Positions 34,985 to 49,900 are shown, numbered from the stretch's first letter. The stretch is 54,011 bases of DNA from Planctomycetota bacterium (GCA_022563315.1 JADFNO010000005.1:1-54011); one strand, 5' to 3'. Numbers and translations: made by a program. Notes: a model not told the origin generated them from the letters alone.

Positions 34985-37900
34985 ATGCGGCCAATGACCC
35001 TGCGTGTAACTGCCGTGCCGATGTTCACAAGTCTGATCCTGACATTTTCCGTGGCGAGCACTGTCCACGCCTGGCAGAACGATCCCAGCTCTGCCGACGA
35101 GGTCCCGCCACCGGCTGTACAAGCCCAGGATGCGACCAATTCGGCCCCCAACACGGCCGCCGACGAGCCGGCGTTGATCCGCTTCAATTTCAAGGGCGCG
35201 ACGCTCGATCAGGTGATCGATTTCTTCTCGCGCGCATCCGGGCTGCCGGTGATCAAGGAGACCGACGTTCCCGATCGTCGTCTGGACTACTTGGATCCCA
35301 AAGGCTACACGGTTCCCGAGGCTTTGGAAGTGCTCAACACGATTCTCCAGGCGAACGGCGTGATGCTGCGTGTCTCCGAGAACATGCTGTACCTCCAGAA
35401 GTTGACCGAGATGCAGCGCGAGGCATTGCCCCTGTTTGTTGGACAAGTGCCGCAAGACGTTGCCCCCAACGAGATCATCACCGTTGTTTTCCCGCTGAAC
35501 ATCGCGATGGCCAAGCCGCTGGCCGAGAAGCTCGCCATGATGGTCGCAGAATACGGCTCGGTGGCCGCGATGGAGCAGCAGAACTCGCTGGTGATCACCG
35601 AGACTGCGGCCCAGGTTCGCCGACTTCTCCTGATCGTTCAAGAGCTCGATCGCGAAAACCCGGAAGACACCGTCGAGATCTTCCCCATCAAGCACGCCAA
35701 GGCCAAGGATCTGATGGAGCCGCTCAAGGCCCTCATGAGCAAACGCATCGAGAGGTACGTCACCGATCCGAAAGGGAAACAGGTCAAGACGACCGAGGAG
35801 AGCATGCCCGGGCTCAGCATCTCCTTCGACGAGCGCACCAACACGATCATTGCCAAAGGCGTTCGGGCCCGGATCGAGAAGTTGCGCGAGACGATCGCGC
35901 TGCTTGATGTACCGGCGATCGGCCCCGGAAGCGGCCGAACCGTCCGAACCTTCCAGCTTGTGCAACTTGCCCCGAGTCAGGTGGTCACCCGACTCAACCA
36001 ACTGTACGCAACGCTGCCGGAGGAGCAGCGACCGGCCATCATCCCCCTTGATGAAGTTGGCAAGATCACCATCGTCGGCACCGATGCGGCGATGGCCGAA
36101 GCCGAAGCCCTGCTCAGCGAGATCGACGGCGGTATTACCCGAACACCGCAACCCCAGCGCAGTATCGCCGCCATACCTCTGCAATACGCTGATCCGAACG
36201 CATTAGCCGACGCGGTTCGCAGTTTGCTCAACGGCCGACAGGCCATCGCCACCAAGCTCGTCCCGGGGCCCGACGGCCGAACGCTTATCGTCTCCGGCCT
36301 CGTTGAAGATGTCGCCGCTGTCAAAGCGCTGCTGACCGTGCTGGACACGCAGGTCAAAATTGATCGCCAAGTGCGCTTGTCGCGACTGACCACACCTGAG
36401 CCGGCCGTGACGCTCCGACGCGCGCGCGAGCTCTATGACGAGCAGGTCGATACCAACGAACCTCGCTGGCAATTGGACGTTCGGCTCGATAACGAATCTC
36501 GTGTTCTCACCGCGATCGGATCATCTCAAGCGCTCGATCGCTTCAATGACGTCCTCCAGATGGTCCAATCGAACACCGTCGTCGACCGCCAAACCCGTCA
36601 ATTCGTCATCGCCAATACCACGCCCAGCCGGATGGTCGCGCCGTTGACGTCACTTGTTCGCCAATTGCTTGAGCCTCATGACGGCATGGAGTTTGTTGCG
36701 CCGACCATCGAGCCGATCGATCAACTCGATACCCTGGTTGTAACAGCGCTACCCACGCAGTTTGAAACGATCGAGTCGTTGATCAAGACGCTCGATGAGC
36801 CAAGCCCCGATGATTTCCAGTTCCGCGTGTTTGCGGTCGCCGGCTTGGATCCGCACCAGTTGATGCAGAAGACGGACTTTGTCTATCAACGCCGCATCGA
36901 GGGGCTTGATCCACAGGAGATGCCCCCGCCGAACGTCGAGTTTGATTCGTTGACCGGCAACCTGCTTGTCTCAGGCAAAAGCGCATCGGTGCGCACCTAC
37001 GAGCAATCACTCACCGAAGCGCGGCGACTGCTTCCGCCGGTCCGAACCGGTCGGCTTATGCCGCTTCGGAACGCCAAGGCATCGGAAGTGCTCGGCCTGC
37101 TCAACGAACTTATTGCTACGACCTCGCCGATTGATCCATCTCGCACTGTGCCGGCCCCGACGATTGAAGTCATCGAGCATACCAACAGTCTCTACGTCAT
37201 TGCAGAACCGTCGCAACACCAAATGATCGATCAACTTCTGCAACAGCTCGACACGCCCGACCGATTTGATCGCCAAGTTCGTCTTCTGAGATTGACCGCA
37301 CGAACGCCGGACGAACTACTCGTCCGCACACGTGCGCTGTACGAAGAGCAAGTTGACGTGGACGAGCCGGAGTGGGAACTCACCACGCGGTTCGACTCAC
37401 AGACGCGCGAGCTGACGCTCATCGGATCGTCTGCCGCGATGGATCGCTTCTCCAATGTCATGCGAATGATCGAATCCAACGCCGTCGTCGATCGTGAGAC
37501 ACGGCAGTACGACATTCTCAATGCCACCCCCAGCCGAATCGTCTCTCCGCTTTCGTCACTCGCCAAGCAAATGCTCCAGCCGCGCGACGGCACAGAATTC
37601 ATCGCACCGACGCTGGAGCCGATCGATCAACTCGATCTGTTGATCGTTACGGCTCTGCCTGAGCAGTTTGCCACGATTGACTCGCTGATCTCCACACTCG
37701 ATGAACGGAGTCCCGATGATTATCAATTCCGTGTCATTGCCCTGAGCGGTTCCGATCCGCAGCAGTTGATGCTAAAGGCGGATTACATCTATCAGCGGCG
37801 AATCGAGGGACTTGACCCTCAAGAAATGCCCGCGCCGACGGTCGAGTTTGATTCGTTGACTGGAAATCTACTTGTGTCAGGCAATAGCGCGTCAGTGCGC

Positions 37901-40900
37901 ACATACGAACAATCGCTTGGCGAGGCTCGACGACTCCTTCCCCCAGCCCGGACCGGTCGGCTCATTGAGCTGCGCAACGCCAAGGCGTCGGAGGTGATCG
38001 GCCCGCTCGAAGAACTCATCGCTTCGACCGCACCGGTTGATCCGTCGCGAACTATCCCCGCACCTACCATCGAGCTGATCGAGCGGACCAATAGCCTTTA
38101 TGTCGTGGCTGAAGCTGCGCAGCTTCAAATGGTTGAGCGGTATGTCAAGCAGCTCGACACGTTCGAGCAGACGGTACTGCCGCCGCTTCGACTCATTCAA
38201 GTGCGGGCTGCGGATGCGGCGCAACTAGCCGGGATGTTGCGCAAGCGTTACGACGCGCGACCAGCTGAGCAACGGCGCGAGATACCTGTGACCATCGACG
38301 CCGATGCCGCGACCAACACCCTGATCGTCACCACACACACCGAGATCTTCGACGAGATCAAAGAGTTCGTCGATGGCGTAAACCGCTCCGGAGACGCCCA
38401 GGCTGAACGCGAAACGATGATCTTCCCGCTGAAACTCGCGCGAGCGGTGGATCTAGCCAAGGCGATGGACAAGCTGTATCCACAACCGCCGATGCCGTTG
38501 GATCGGCGTGGTCGTCCCTTGCCGCATCTGCAAGAACCCAAAGAAGTGCATGTCAGCGCCGAGCCCGCGACCAACACGTTGATCATCGAAGCACCGGCGG
38601 AGCGACGCGCTCAGTTTGAAGCGCTCGTTGAGCAGTTGGATCGTGTCGAGTTGCCCCCGACCGCGGAGCTTCGCACCTATCACATCGAACGCGGCGATCC
38701 GACGCAGATCGCGCGCACCCTCTCCGATCTGGCTCGCCAAGGTGTGATGAGCGCGCAGCCGACCGACGGCTCCAAGGCCGTGCAGGTTATCATCCAGGCC
38801 GAACCCATCAGCAAGACGCTGATCGTCGCCGGCGATGAAGTCACCTTCGCCAAGACCGAGCAAATGTTGAAGGATCTCCAGGCCGTTCCCGTGCAGCGAT
38901 CACTGCGCGTGATCGAAGTCACAGGAGCCGATCCACAGGAACTGGCCGATCGCGCGCTGCGGCTCTACAAAGAGCAAACCGCCGACATCCCCGATGCGAC
39001 CGGAGTCAGCGTCGAGGTTGATCACGATAACGCTTCGTTACTCGTCGTGGCGGAGGATGAGGCGATCTTCCGCTTCACCGCGATCCTTAACCAACTCCAA
39101 CAAAGCATCGGCCCGCCGCCGGAGGTCCGTTTGATCGCGCTGGAGTATGTGGATGCCACCGAGGTCGTCGAGTTTGTCACCGGTTTAGCGGAGAGTGAGC
39201 TTTCGACGATAGGCGGTCGGCGTGGTCCGCCTCCGGTGCTGTATGCCATCGAGCGCACCAATTCCGTTTTGATCGCCGCCCGCCGTGAACAACACGAGAT
39301 TATTCGCGCACTTATTCGGAGTCTCGATCAACCGCAAACGCAGGACATGCCGCCGCTGCGCATTCTCCAGCTTCGCAATGCTGATGCTGTGAATCTGGCA
39401 ACAGCGTTGATGCGTCAATACAACCAACGGCCGGTCGAGGAAAAGCAAGCCAAGCCCGTCAACATCGCGGCTGATCCACAGACCAACACGCTCATCATTG
39501 CCGCGCACCCGGAGATGTTGCCGCAGATTCAGGCCATTGTCGAGGAGCTGAACCGCGCTGACCGCATGGATACCGAAGGGCGAGAGATTCGTATCTTCCC
39601 ACTCAAGATCGCTCGTGCTCAAGAGCTGGCCAAAACGATCGACGAGATGTATCCGCAGCCGCCGATGCCGCGCGATTCACGCGGGCGACCTCGCCCCGAT
39701 CTTCAGCTTCCGCGTGAAGTCGTCGTTCGCGCGGATGTGCAGACCAACTCGCTTATCGTTGATGCATCAAGTCAGCGCATGGCCGGGTTCGAGAAGCTCG
39801 TCGAGCAACTGGATCGGCAAAAGATCGTCGAGGACACGGAGATCAGGACCTACCAGGTGATCTATGCCGACCTCAATGGATTGGCCAAGACGCTGCGTGA
39901 TCTGGCCGCGACGACCCAATTGGGTTCAGCGGCGCGCGATCGTCGTGTGCCGATCAACATTACCACCGAGCCGGTCTCCAAGACGCTGGTCGTGTCCGGC
40001 CCAACCGACATCTTCGAGACGGTCGAGAAGTTGCTTCGTGATCTTGACGTGCACCGGGCCGGTCCGGCAACGTCACTTCGCTTCTTCAAGCTCCAGAGCG
40101 CTCGGGCGGAAACACTTGCGCCAATGCTGCGGGAGATCCTCGTCGCACGAATGCGCGAAGACGTGCCCGAAGCCGGCAACGACATCGCATCATTGCTCAA
40201 CGTCAGTGCGGATCGAAAGACCAACACGCTGATCATCTCAGCCCCGGAGGCGATCATGCCCGTGGCGGAGGAGACGATTCGCCAGCTCGACAGCGGAACC
40301 GCTTCCATCGGCGATCCGATCGTGCGCATCAAGCCGCTCACGTTCGCCGATGCACGCGAGGTGAGTCAGGCGCTTTCCCAGGCGATCCGCAGCCTCATCA
40401 GTAAGGCGACGGGCGAACCGATCGATGCCAAGATCCTGACTTCGCCCGGCGCGAATGCGTTGATTCTCGTCGGTTTGGAGGCCGATCTGGAAGAAATCGA
40501 GAAACTGATCGAGCCGCTTGATGCCCGCCCGGCGATGGACGCCATCGACGCGCGCACGTTCAAGCTCACCTACGCCGACGCCGCCACGATCGCACCGGTT
40601 GTCGATCGCCTGTTGACCGATCAGCAAGAGACCGATCCGCGCATCATCATGGAGCGCATTCGCAGGAGTCGTGGCCAGATCGATCTCACGCCGAAGGTTC
40701 GGGTGGAAGTCGATCAACGAACCAACAGTTTGATCGTGTCCGGCCCGCAGCAGACGGTTGCCCTCGCCGAAACCCTCATTGCCCAGCTCGATCAACCGGA
40801 TGAGATGTCGCAGCGCACGATTCGCACCTTCACGCCCACAAACGCCGATCCCATCGCCTTATCGCAAACCGTACAGCGCGTTGTTGAGTCGGGCAAGCCC

Positions 40901-43900
40901 AGCGGTCGGCGAACCACGCTGCAACTGATTACCGATCCACAAAGCGGTGCAGTTGTTGTGGCAGGAACCGAGGAGGAAGTCCAGGAGGCTCTTGCACTGC
41001 TTGAGGAATGGGATGGTCATGCGCTCAGACCTCCGCAAATGGATTTGCAAGTCATCACGCTTAAGCATAGCGATGCGGCGGTTGTCGCCCAAGTGGTGAA
41101 CCCGATGCTGCGCGATCAATCGCGGTGGCCAAGCGATCTGAAGGCGATCGCCCGCGCGCGGATTCCCGTAGGTCAGCCGACCGTTTCAGCCGACCGTTCG
41201 ATGAATCGCTTACTCATTAGCGCACCCAGTCAACTCATGCCGATCGCTCGGCAACTCATAGCTCAACTCGATCAACCGAGGCCGGGCGAATCAGCGGTTG
41301 ATGTTCGAATCTTCAATCTCACGCAAGCGCAAGCGACGGACGTCGCCGCTGCGCTGCGTAGCGCCATGGAGGCCAAGGCGCGCAACGTGCCCGGCTCCCT
41401 TGCCGCCACGATCACTGCCGAGGCATCCAGCAATTCGGTGCTCGTCACCGCTACGCCCGCGCAATTGATCGAAATCGAATCGATCATCCGGTCGCTGGAT
41501 TCAGGGACGGCGCTCGATCAGGTGCAGGTACGGACCGTTTTCTTGCAGTATGCGCGGGCCGAGTCTGTCGCACCGGTCGTTGAGCAACTTCTTGCTCCTA
41601 AGAGTGAAGTGAACGTCAACCTGCTGCCGACGTGGCTTCGCGCTCAGATTATTCAAGCCGAGATGCGGGATGGTGGTGAGCCGCAGGTGCGCGTCGCGGC
41701 CGATGTCAGACTCAATGCGGTGGTGATCTCAGGTCCGCCGGCGTTGCTTGATGTCGCCGAGCAGATGGTCGCGCAGCTTGACGTCGATCCAACAGCGCTT
41801 GACGGCGCCGTCACAAGATCAGTGCGCGTGCTCACGGTTGACAATGCCGACGCGACCGAATTGGCCATGAATCTGCGGGCGATCTTCGACGAGCAGGACC
41901 AGATCGATCCGCCGCCGACGATCCGCGTTGATACCGCGAGCAACAGTTTGCTGGTACGGGCCACGGACGAGCAGTTCGCAACGATCGAGCAAATTGCAAT
42001 GCAGATCGATCAGGCGACGATTGCGACCTCGCGCCAAATGCAGATGATCACGATCGACCCGAGCAAGGCGAGCGCGGCTGAAGTAGCGCGAACGCTTCAG
42101 CGCATGCTCGGTCGCCGGGGCGGGAGCAAAGTGCAGGTCATTACCCTGCAGCAGCTTCTGGAACGTCGCCGATCGAAGGGGGGGGAACCAGACCCGCCGG
42201 GCCCTAGTTCAGCGCTGCCGATGCCCGTTTGGCCGGCCATCGCAGCGCAGATTTTCGCTGTCCAAGATGATGCCGCCGCCAAAGAACTTGCCAACGTCGT
42301 GCCGGACGCGATCGCTGAGCTGAGCGATGTAACGATCGCCGTTGATCCGGAAACGAACAGCCTGATCATCATCGGTTCGCCGCGGGCTATTGAACGCATC
42401 ACGCAGCTTGTGCGGCAACTGGAGTCGCAGTTGCCCGCCGCCCCCAGCGAGATTCGCTACGTCGGTCTGCCGCAGGTCGTGGACGCACCAGCCGTGGCGA
42501 GCCTTATCAATCAGACGTTGCAACGGATGACCCCTGTCGGCGGGCAGCGCGGCGATCTGCGCCGACGTGTCTCAGTCATTGCGGACGCGACGAACAATGC
42601 GCTCATCGTCGCGTGTAGCGACATCGACTTCGAAGTGGTCGGCGATCTCATTGCAGCCCTTTCGCAATCTGTTGCGGTCGACGAGATCGTCGTCAAGATC
42701 TACCCGCTGCGGACAATCACTGCGGAGCGCGCGGCCGAGAGCGTGCGTCAAATGATCGCCCCCGATGCCCCGAGTCGCCGCCGCGGTCGACAGGCCCAGC
42801 GCATGCGCGATCTTGCGCTGACGCTAATGGTCGATGGCCAAACGATCGAAGCGGTGTTCGATCCGAATCGCGTTCGTGTTTCCGCCGACGCGCACACAAA
42901 CTCACTGATTGTCATCGGTCCGTCCGAGGCGATCACGTTCGTCGATCAGTTCATTGAGCTTCTCGATCAGACGCCGATCAACGTGCAGACCACGCTGAAG
43001 CTGTATCCGCTTCAACATGCACGTGGAAAGGATATCGAGCAGGTATTTCGCCGCATCTTCCGGACGAGATTCCAGAGCATGCGAGGCCAGCTTGGTCCGG
43101 CTGCGATTCAGCCGGAGTTCTCCGTCGATCAGCGCACCAACACGTTGCTTGTCACCGCTGCGCCGGAACAACTGGCCGAAATCGACGCGCTGCTTGAGCA
43201 GCTTGATCGTAAACAAGGGGGCGATCGGCATCCCTTGCGGCTCATTGAACTCAAGGCGGCGCAACCTCAACAGGCGGCGGAAATTCTAGAGAAAGTTGTG
43301 ATCGGTTCGGACCAGAATCGCCGCGCAGAAACCATGATTGTCCATGACAACGCGACCGGCCTCCTGCTGGTGCGCGCCGCAGATGATGTCATGGCCGAGA
43401 TCGACGAGCTGCTCAAGGAGATCGACCGCCCACCCACCACGCAGTATAAGGTGCGCACGATCGTGCTGGAGCGCGCCGATGCGTCAGCGGTCGCGACTGC
43501 GTTGCAGCGATTGTACGATGATCGCGCCAAGATCGCTTCATCCGGGAGAGGTCGTCGAGAGCAGTCGCGGCGCGTCTCGATCATCGGCGACCGCAACAGC
43601 AACACGATTCTGGTTGCTGCGAACGACGACGATTATGATGAGATCAAACATCTCGTTTCACAGTTCGATTCGCCACAGGCGGCGCAAGCGCTTGAGTTCC
43701 GTGTCTTTGAGCTGAAGCACGCCAAAGCCGAAGAGATCGAGAGCACGGTTCAGCAACTCGTCAACGATCTGACGTACAACCAGCAGCCGTTCTTTTTCTT
43801 CTTCGGCAGCCGGTTCGGCGGATCGCAAGACCAAGCGAACCGCGACTCCGTAGCCGTGCGCGCCGACCAACGCCTCAACGCGCTCATCGTCACAGGCAAG

Positions 43901-46900
43901 GGCGACAAGTTTGCGCTGGTCGAGAGCCTGATCGAAGTGCTCGATGCGCCGCCACCTGAAGGCGAGCAGCGTGTCGTCAGGCTCTATCAACTCAAGCATG
44001 CTGATCTTCAAGTCGTCGCCGACGTCGTTCGCGAGTTGTTTACTGACACGAATCGCGCTCAACGCTGGTGGCAGCCATCCGATCCGCACGAACTGAAGGT
44101 CCGCACGGACGAGGGCAGCAAGACCCTCATCGTCTCCGGCTCGGTCAAGGAACATGCGGACGTCGCCGAGCTGATCGCCAGTATCGACGCTCAGGTCGCC
44201 CCGGCAGATCAGCAAATGCAAGTGCTGCCCGTCGAGTTCGCCCGCGCTGTCGAGCTGGCGCGGACGTTCACTCGGTTTCTGGCCGACCGGGCTGAGGCAA
44301 CCAACGCCGCCCCGCCCACCGCGACGATCACCGCGAGCGACTCTGCCAACTCATTGATCGTCTCGGCCAATGCGGACGACTTGGTCTTGCTCAAGGATCT
44401 GCTGGCGCGGCTGGATCAGCCGGACGTCTCGGGCGACCGGATCATCGAGATCATCGCGCTCAAAGACGGCGATGCGGAGGAATTGGCTCGCATAATCAGC
44501 CAGCAATTCGAGCGGCGCGGCGGTCAAGGCGTTCGCGTCACCCCCGATGTGCGCACCAACAGCCTCATCATCAACGCCCCGAAGATTCAGTTTGCTCAAG
44601 CTCAGGCGCTGATTGCCGAACTCGATCAGCCCAAGTTCAGCGATGAGACCATCATTCGAACTTACTCACTGGAAGGCGCGCGCGCCGAGGAGGTCGTCCG
44701 AATCCTCTCCGATGCCTTGGGACTCGATGCGCGCGGCGAGACGCACGGCAAGACAATCAAACTGGACGACGATTCTCCGGCGGTCGAAGTGAATGCGAAG
44801 ATCGTCGCTGACGAACGATCCAATAGTCTCGTCGTAACCGCCACCGCTGAATCGTTCCCCGTGATCGAGTCGCTGATCAACGAACTTGACAACGTTGAGC
44901 CCAAGAGCCCGTTTGAATATCGCATTGTCCCATTGGCGCATGCGCTCGCAATCGATGTTTGGTTCACGCTTAACGAATTCACCCGCCAACGAGGCAGCGA
45001 TCGACGTGAGGAAGCGCGCATTGACTACAACGTCGTCGAGAACCGCATCATCGTGGCCGCGACGCCCGACCAGATGGAGCAGATCCTTCAGATCATCGAG
45101 CAGCTCGACCAGCCGACCGGGCCCGATCGAATCAGAGAGTTCGTGCCGTTGCAATTCGCCGAGGCCGAGAAAATCCAGGAAGCGTTATCGTTTTTCTACG
45201 GACGGCTTGCGCCTGGTGCCGAAACTCCATCGGAGCGAGATGTACAGATTGTCGCCGATCCCGCGTCGAACAGTCTGGTGATTTCCGCGAGCGAGCAAGA
45301 GTGGGTGAACATTCGCGCTCTGCTGGAGAAGCTGGATAACGAGGAGTACGACGCGTCGCTGCAACTGCGCGTTATTCCCCTGATGTACGCCGATGCGACA
45401 TCAGTCGCTCGTGCGATCAACGGTGCGTTCCAAGGTCAAATCGAGCGCGGCCGGCGAGGTCAGCAATCCACACGACGCGAAGCGCGGCGCGGTGGCGGTG
45501 ATGAGCAGCGCCGTGATGAACCGGCTCCCACACTGCTGGTCGAGGCGGAAGTATGGGTTCGCGCTGCCGCCGAGCCGCAGACCAACTCCGTCATCATCTC
45601 CGCCAGCCGACAGAACATCCGCAAGATCGAACAGATCATCGAGCAGTTGGATGTCGCCGACTACGCCAAGCTGCCGCCGCCCCAGATCATTCCCGTGACC
45701 TCCGGCGACCCCATGAAGCTCGCTGAGTCGCTGAACCGACTCTATGACCAGGCGACGGGCTCACGCGGACGAAGAGCGCTCCGCATCGTCGGCGATTCAA
45801 CCTCCAACACGATCATCGTGCGGGCTGAAGAAGATGAGTTCGCCCAGATCAGGACGCTGGCCGCTGCTCTCCAACAAGAGGCGTCCAATCAAGGTCTCTC
45901 GATCCACGTGCTGCGACTGACGGCTGCGCCGGCCGCCCGTGTCGCCGCCGCCATCACCGAAGCGTTCCAGGCCAAGGCGTCCCAGGCAAATCAACCGCTG
46001 GCCATCCAAGTCGATGCGCCTGGCAATAGCCTCGTGATCGCCTGCACCGCGGCCCTGTTTGCTGAAATCGAGCAAACAGTCAATCAGCTCGATGCGCTGA
46101 CGCCGCCCGCAGGGCATGGCATCTTCATCATCGAACTGCAAAACATCTCGCCGGACGCGGCAACTCAGATCATCGAGACCATCGGCCTGGACAAGCCCCA
46201 GCCGGACGACTCGGTCTCGCGTCTCGTGACCGAACCGATCAAGGTTGCCACGCTTCAAGGGCGCAACGCCATCATCATCATCGCCAACCCGATCGATCGC
46301 GACACGATCGTTGGACTCCTCAAGGCGATCGACAGCGATCCGCAGCATGCTCAGTCTGAAATGCGTGTTCTCAAACTGCGCAACGCCGAGGCCGAAGCGC
46401 TCGCGAATATTCTTCGCCAGATACTGTCACCGGCAGATCAACAAACGAACACTCCTTTAGCGCAAGCGATTCAAGAGCAGGTGCGCCGGCTTTCCATTCG
46501 ACGTAACGGCCCGGATGCCGGCGGAATCCAACTCGATCTCACCAAACCCATCCGCATCATTGCCGACACCTCGCTCAACGCGCTCGTGATCAGTTCCACG
46601 CCGCAGAATGTCTACGCGCTGACGGAGATCGCCAAGATGTTCGATCAGCTGCCCATCACCGACGCGGTGACGGTGCAGTTGTTCCCGTTGCAGAACATCG
46701 CCGCCGAGCAGTTCGCCCGCATTATCGGTGAGTTATTTGACCAGGGTAAGCAGCTTGGCCGCATACCCGGCACCAATCTGGAAGGCTTGCCCGAAGGCGC
46801 CGTCGGGCCCGCTCTGCTCGATGAGATCGCTATCAGCGTGGACGAACGAACCAACACGGTTATCGTGGCCGGCAAGGAAGAGACGGTGGCGCTGGTGGAA

Positions 46901-49900
46901 GTTCTCGTGCGACGCATCGATGCCGATGTGGCCGCCGGTTGGATTGAACCACGCATCCTCGTGTTGCGTTACGCCGATGCCAACGACTTGGCTGAAACCC
47001 TCCAAGCGATTCTCATTGAAGGCATCGGCAATCTGCCGCAGTCCACGCCGCTGCAACGGCAGATCGGGCGCTTGCGCATGGCCCGTCTTGAAGAAAACGG
47101 CGGACGAGTGATCGAGTCGGACATTTTCGTCCCCATGACTCACCTGGTGATCCGCCCGGAAACGCAGCTCAACGCGCTGATCCTCGTCGGCACGCCCATG
47201 AACCTTGAAGTGGTCACCGAGCTGGTGGCCATGCTCGACATCGAAGCCGCCGCGCCGGGGGCAGCCGTGCGCATTTATCCCATCGAGCATGCCTCAGCGA
47301 GTCGGTTGGCCACGACCATGGTGCGCCTGTTCGATCAACAGATCCAAGCTGACATTATTCGTGAAGAGGATCGTGTCGTCGCCCAAGCGGACGAGCGCAC
47401 CAACACGCTCATCGTCACCACCAGCCCGCGAAGCTTCATCGTCCTGGAGCGCCTGCTCCAAACGCTCGATGCCGAGATCGCCCCGCAGTTCAGCGAGATT
47501 CGGCGAATCAAACTGAAGAACGCATCGGCGTCGCGTTTGGCTTCCATCGTCGGTGAACTGATGGATGCGAGACTCGAGCGGCTTCGCAAGATCGAGCCGG
47601 AGACGGCTGACCTCCAACAGGCAACGATCATCGACGATCCCCGCACCAACAGTCTGATCATCGCCGCCGGTCAGGAATCCTACGAGGTGATCGAGCGTCT
47701 CGTCGCCGATCTGGACGCGTCGGATCTGGGGGAGATCGGCCTGCTGGACGTGCTGACACTGACCACCGCCAACATCGAACGAATCGCCGAGACAATCAAC
47801 GACATCATGGAGCGGCGTTACGCTGACATGCCCGCCGAGATCAAGCGCAGCCAGCAGCCGCTGGTGATGACTGATCCCCGCACCAACAGTCTGCTGGTGG
47901 CGGCGAACGTCGAGGACATGGCCGCAATCCGGCAGCTTGTGGCGAAGCTCGAAGCGGTGCCGATGAATCCGGCCGTCGGCCTGCACGTCCTTCCCTTAGA
48001 GGGCACGCGGGCCGAGTTGTTGGCTCCCCGCCTCGAACAGTTGATGCGCGAACGCCAGCAGTCGCTCGGCGAAGCCGCTACGTCCATGGACCGCGTATCG
48101 ATCGAGCCCGACACCGCCAGCAATAGTCTTATCATCGCCGCCAGTGAGGAGAACCTTCAAGTCATCCGCGATCTGATCGACGCCTTGATCGGTGCTGAGG
48201 CGGATGCGGTCGGCGGTTCGACATTCGAGATCCTGCAACTCGCGAGCAGCCGCGCTGTTGATGTCGTGGACATGCTCCAGGATATGTACGTTGAGGAAGT
48301 GAACCGTACGCGCGGCCCAAACACCATCCGCGTCACGGCCGACGAGCGCCTCAATGCGGTGCTCGTCAATGCGCCGCCCGCAGATGTCCGCACGATCAGA
48401 AGGCTTGTGGCCCAGCTCGATGGCGCTCGGCCAGGGTCGGTCGTCGAGATAAAGTACATCCCGTTGAGTTCCGCAAATGCTCTTGAGACCGTCAGTCTCA
48501 TTGAGAACATTCTCAGTGGGCGAGGCATCGGCGCTCGACGTCGATCTCAACAGGCGACGGTGCTCAAATATCTCCGCGAGGTCGCCACCGACCAGATCGA
48601 CGACGAGACCGGCGAGCCGATGACCGAGATGGAGGTCAGCGCCGCCATCCGCGAATCGATCACGCTGACGCCCGATCTGCGCACCAACACCGTGATCATC
48701 TCCGCGCCGAAGGAGTCGATGGGCATGATCGAGCAGATGATCCGCGATATGGATGCCTCGTCCACCGGTTCGCAGAACGTTCGCATTTTCAAGTTGGTCA
48801 ACGCCGACGCCGTTGCCATGGCCCAGATTCTGACCGACTTATTCAATCTCAGCAATCGCGGGAACCTGTACGTCCTCAAGCCGCGCGAGTACCCGCCGGG
48901 AGAAGGCGAGCCCGCCCGATTGCCGGGCCCCGATGGCGAGCGCATCTACGCCGGGCTTGAGAATACCGAGCTGACCGCGGTGCCCGATGACCGCCAGCAG
49001 CTTTCCATCACCGTTGATACGCGGACCAACAGTCTGCTTGTGTCCGGCACGCCGCAGTATCTCGACCTTGTGGGGGCAGTGGTCGCAGAGCTCGACGCAC
49101 TCGAGGCCAACGAGCGCGAGGTCTTCGTCTATCAACTTCGGAACGCCGTAGCCGGTGAAGTCGCACGAGTCCTCTCGCAGTTCATCGAGACGGAGCAAGA
49201 CAAACTCATCGCGACGATCGGCATCGACCAACTCGGCTCCGCCGCCCGCCTGTTGGAGCGCCAAGTTACGATTGTCGGCGACGATCAATCCAACACGGTG
49301 CTCGTCAGCGCCAGCCCACGCTATATGCAGCGCGTCAAAGAGATGATCAGTGAACTGGATGTGGATCCGCCGCAGGTGCTCATTCAAGTGCTGCTCGCTG
49401 AGGTTACGCTCGACGACACCGACGAGTGGGGGTTCGATTTTTCCGCCAATCGCACCCAAGGCGATGTCAACATCAGCGGCGGATTCAGCTTGGCCAGCGC
49501 CTTCGTTACCGGCATGGGCGTGCCGAACCTCTCGATCTCCGGCACGGATTTCAACCTGTTGCTCCGCGCACTTCAATCCCAGGGCCGATTGCAAGTGCTC
49601 AGCAATCCCTCAATCATGGCCGCGAACAACCAGCCCGCCCGTATTCAGATTGGCGAAACCATCCGCCTGCCCGAGAGCACATCCTTTAATCTGGGAAGTC
49701 AGCAGTCTTCGGTCGTGCCGGAAGACATCGGGATCATCCTTGAAGTTACACCCTCCATCAATCCCGACGGATACGTCCGCATGACCATCACGCCGGAGAT
49801 CTCCGAGCTGAGCGCACGCACCACGCAGATCTCGGAGGATTTCTCATCCCCCATCATCACGCGTCGCACCGCCACCACGACCGTCACCGTCCGCGACGGC

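Noticed and set aside
34883-36184. 433-codon minus-strand frame over the start of the giant secretin
   Set aside because: It would cover the secretin signal peptide and N0 domain, which are clearly real. The product has no recognisable features.
38177-40066. A strict five-domain period throughout the secretin array
   Set aside because: The 1,170-bp offset fits the three-domain module and weakly its preceding domain, but the fourth and fifth positions do not align convincingly, so I claim only the three-domain repeat.
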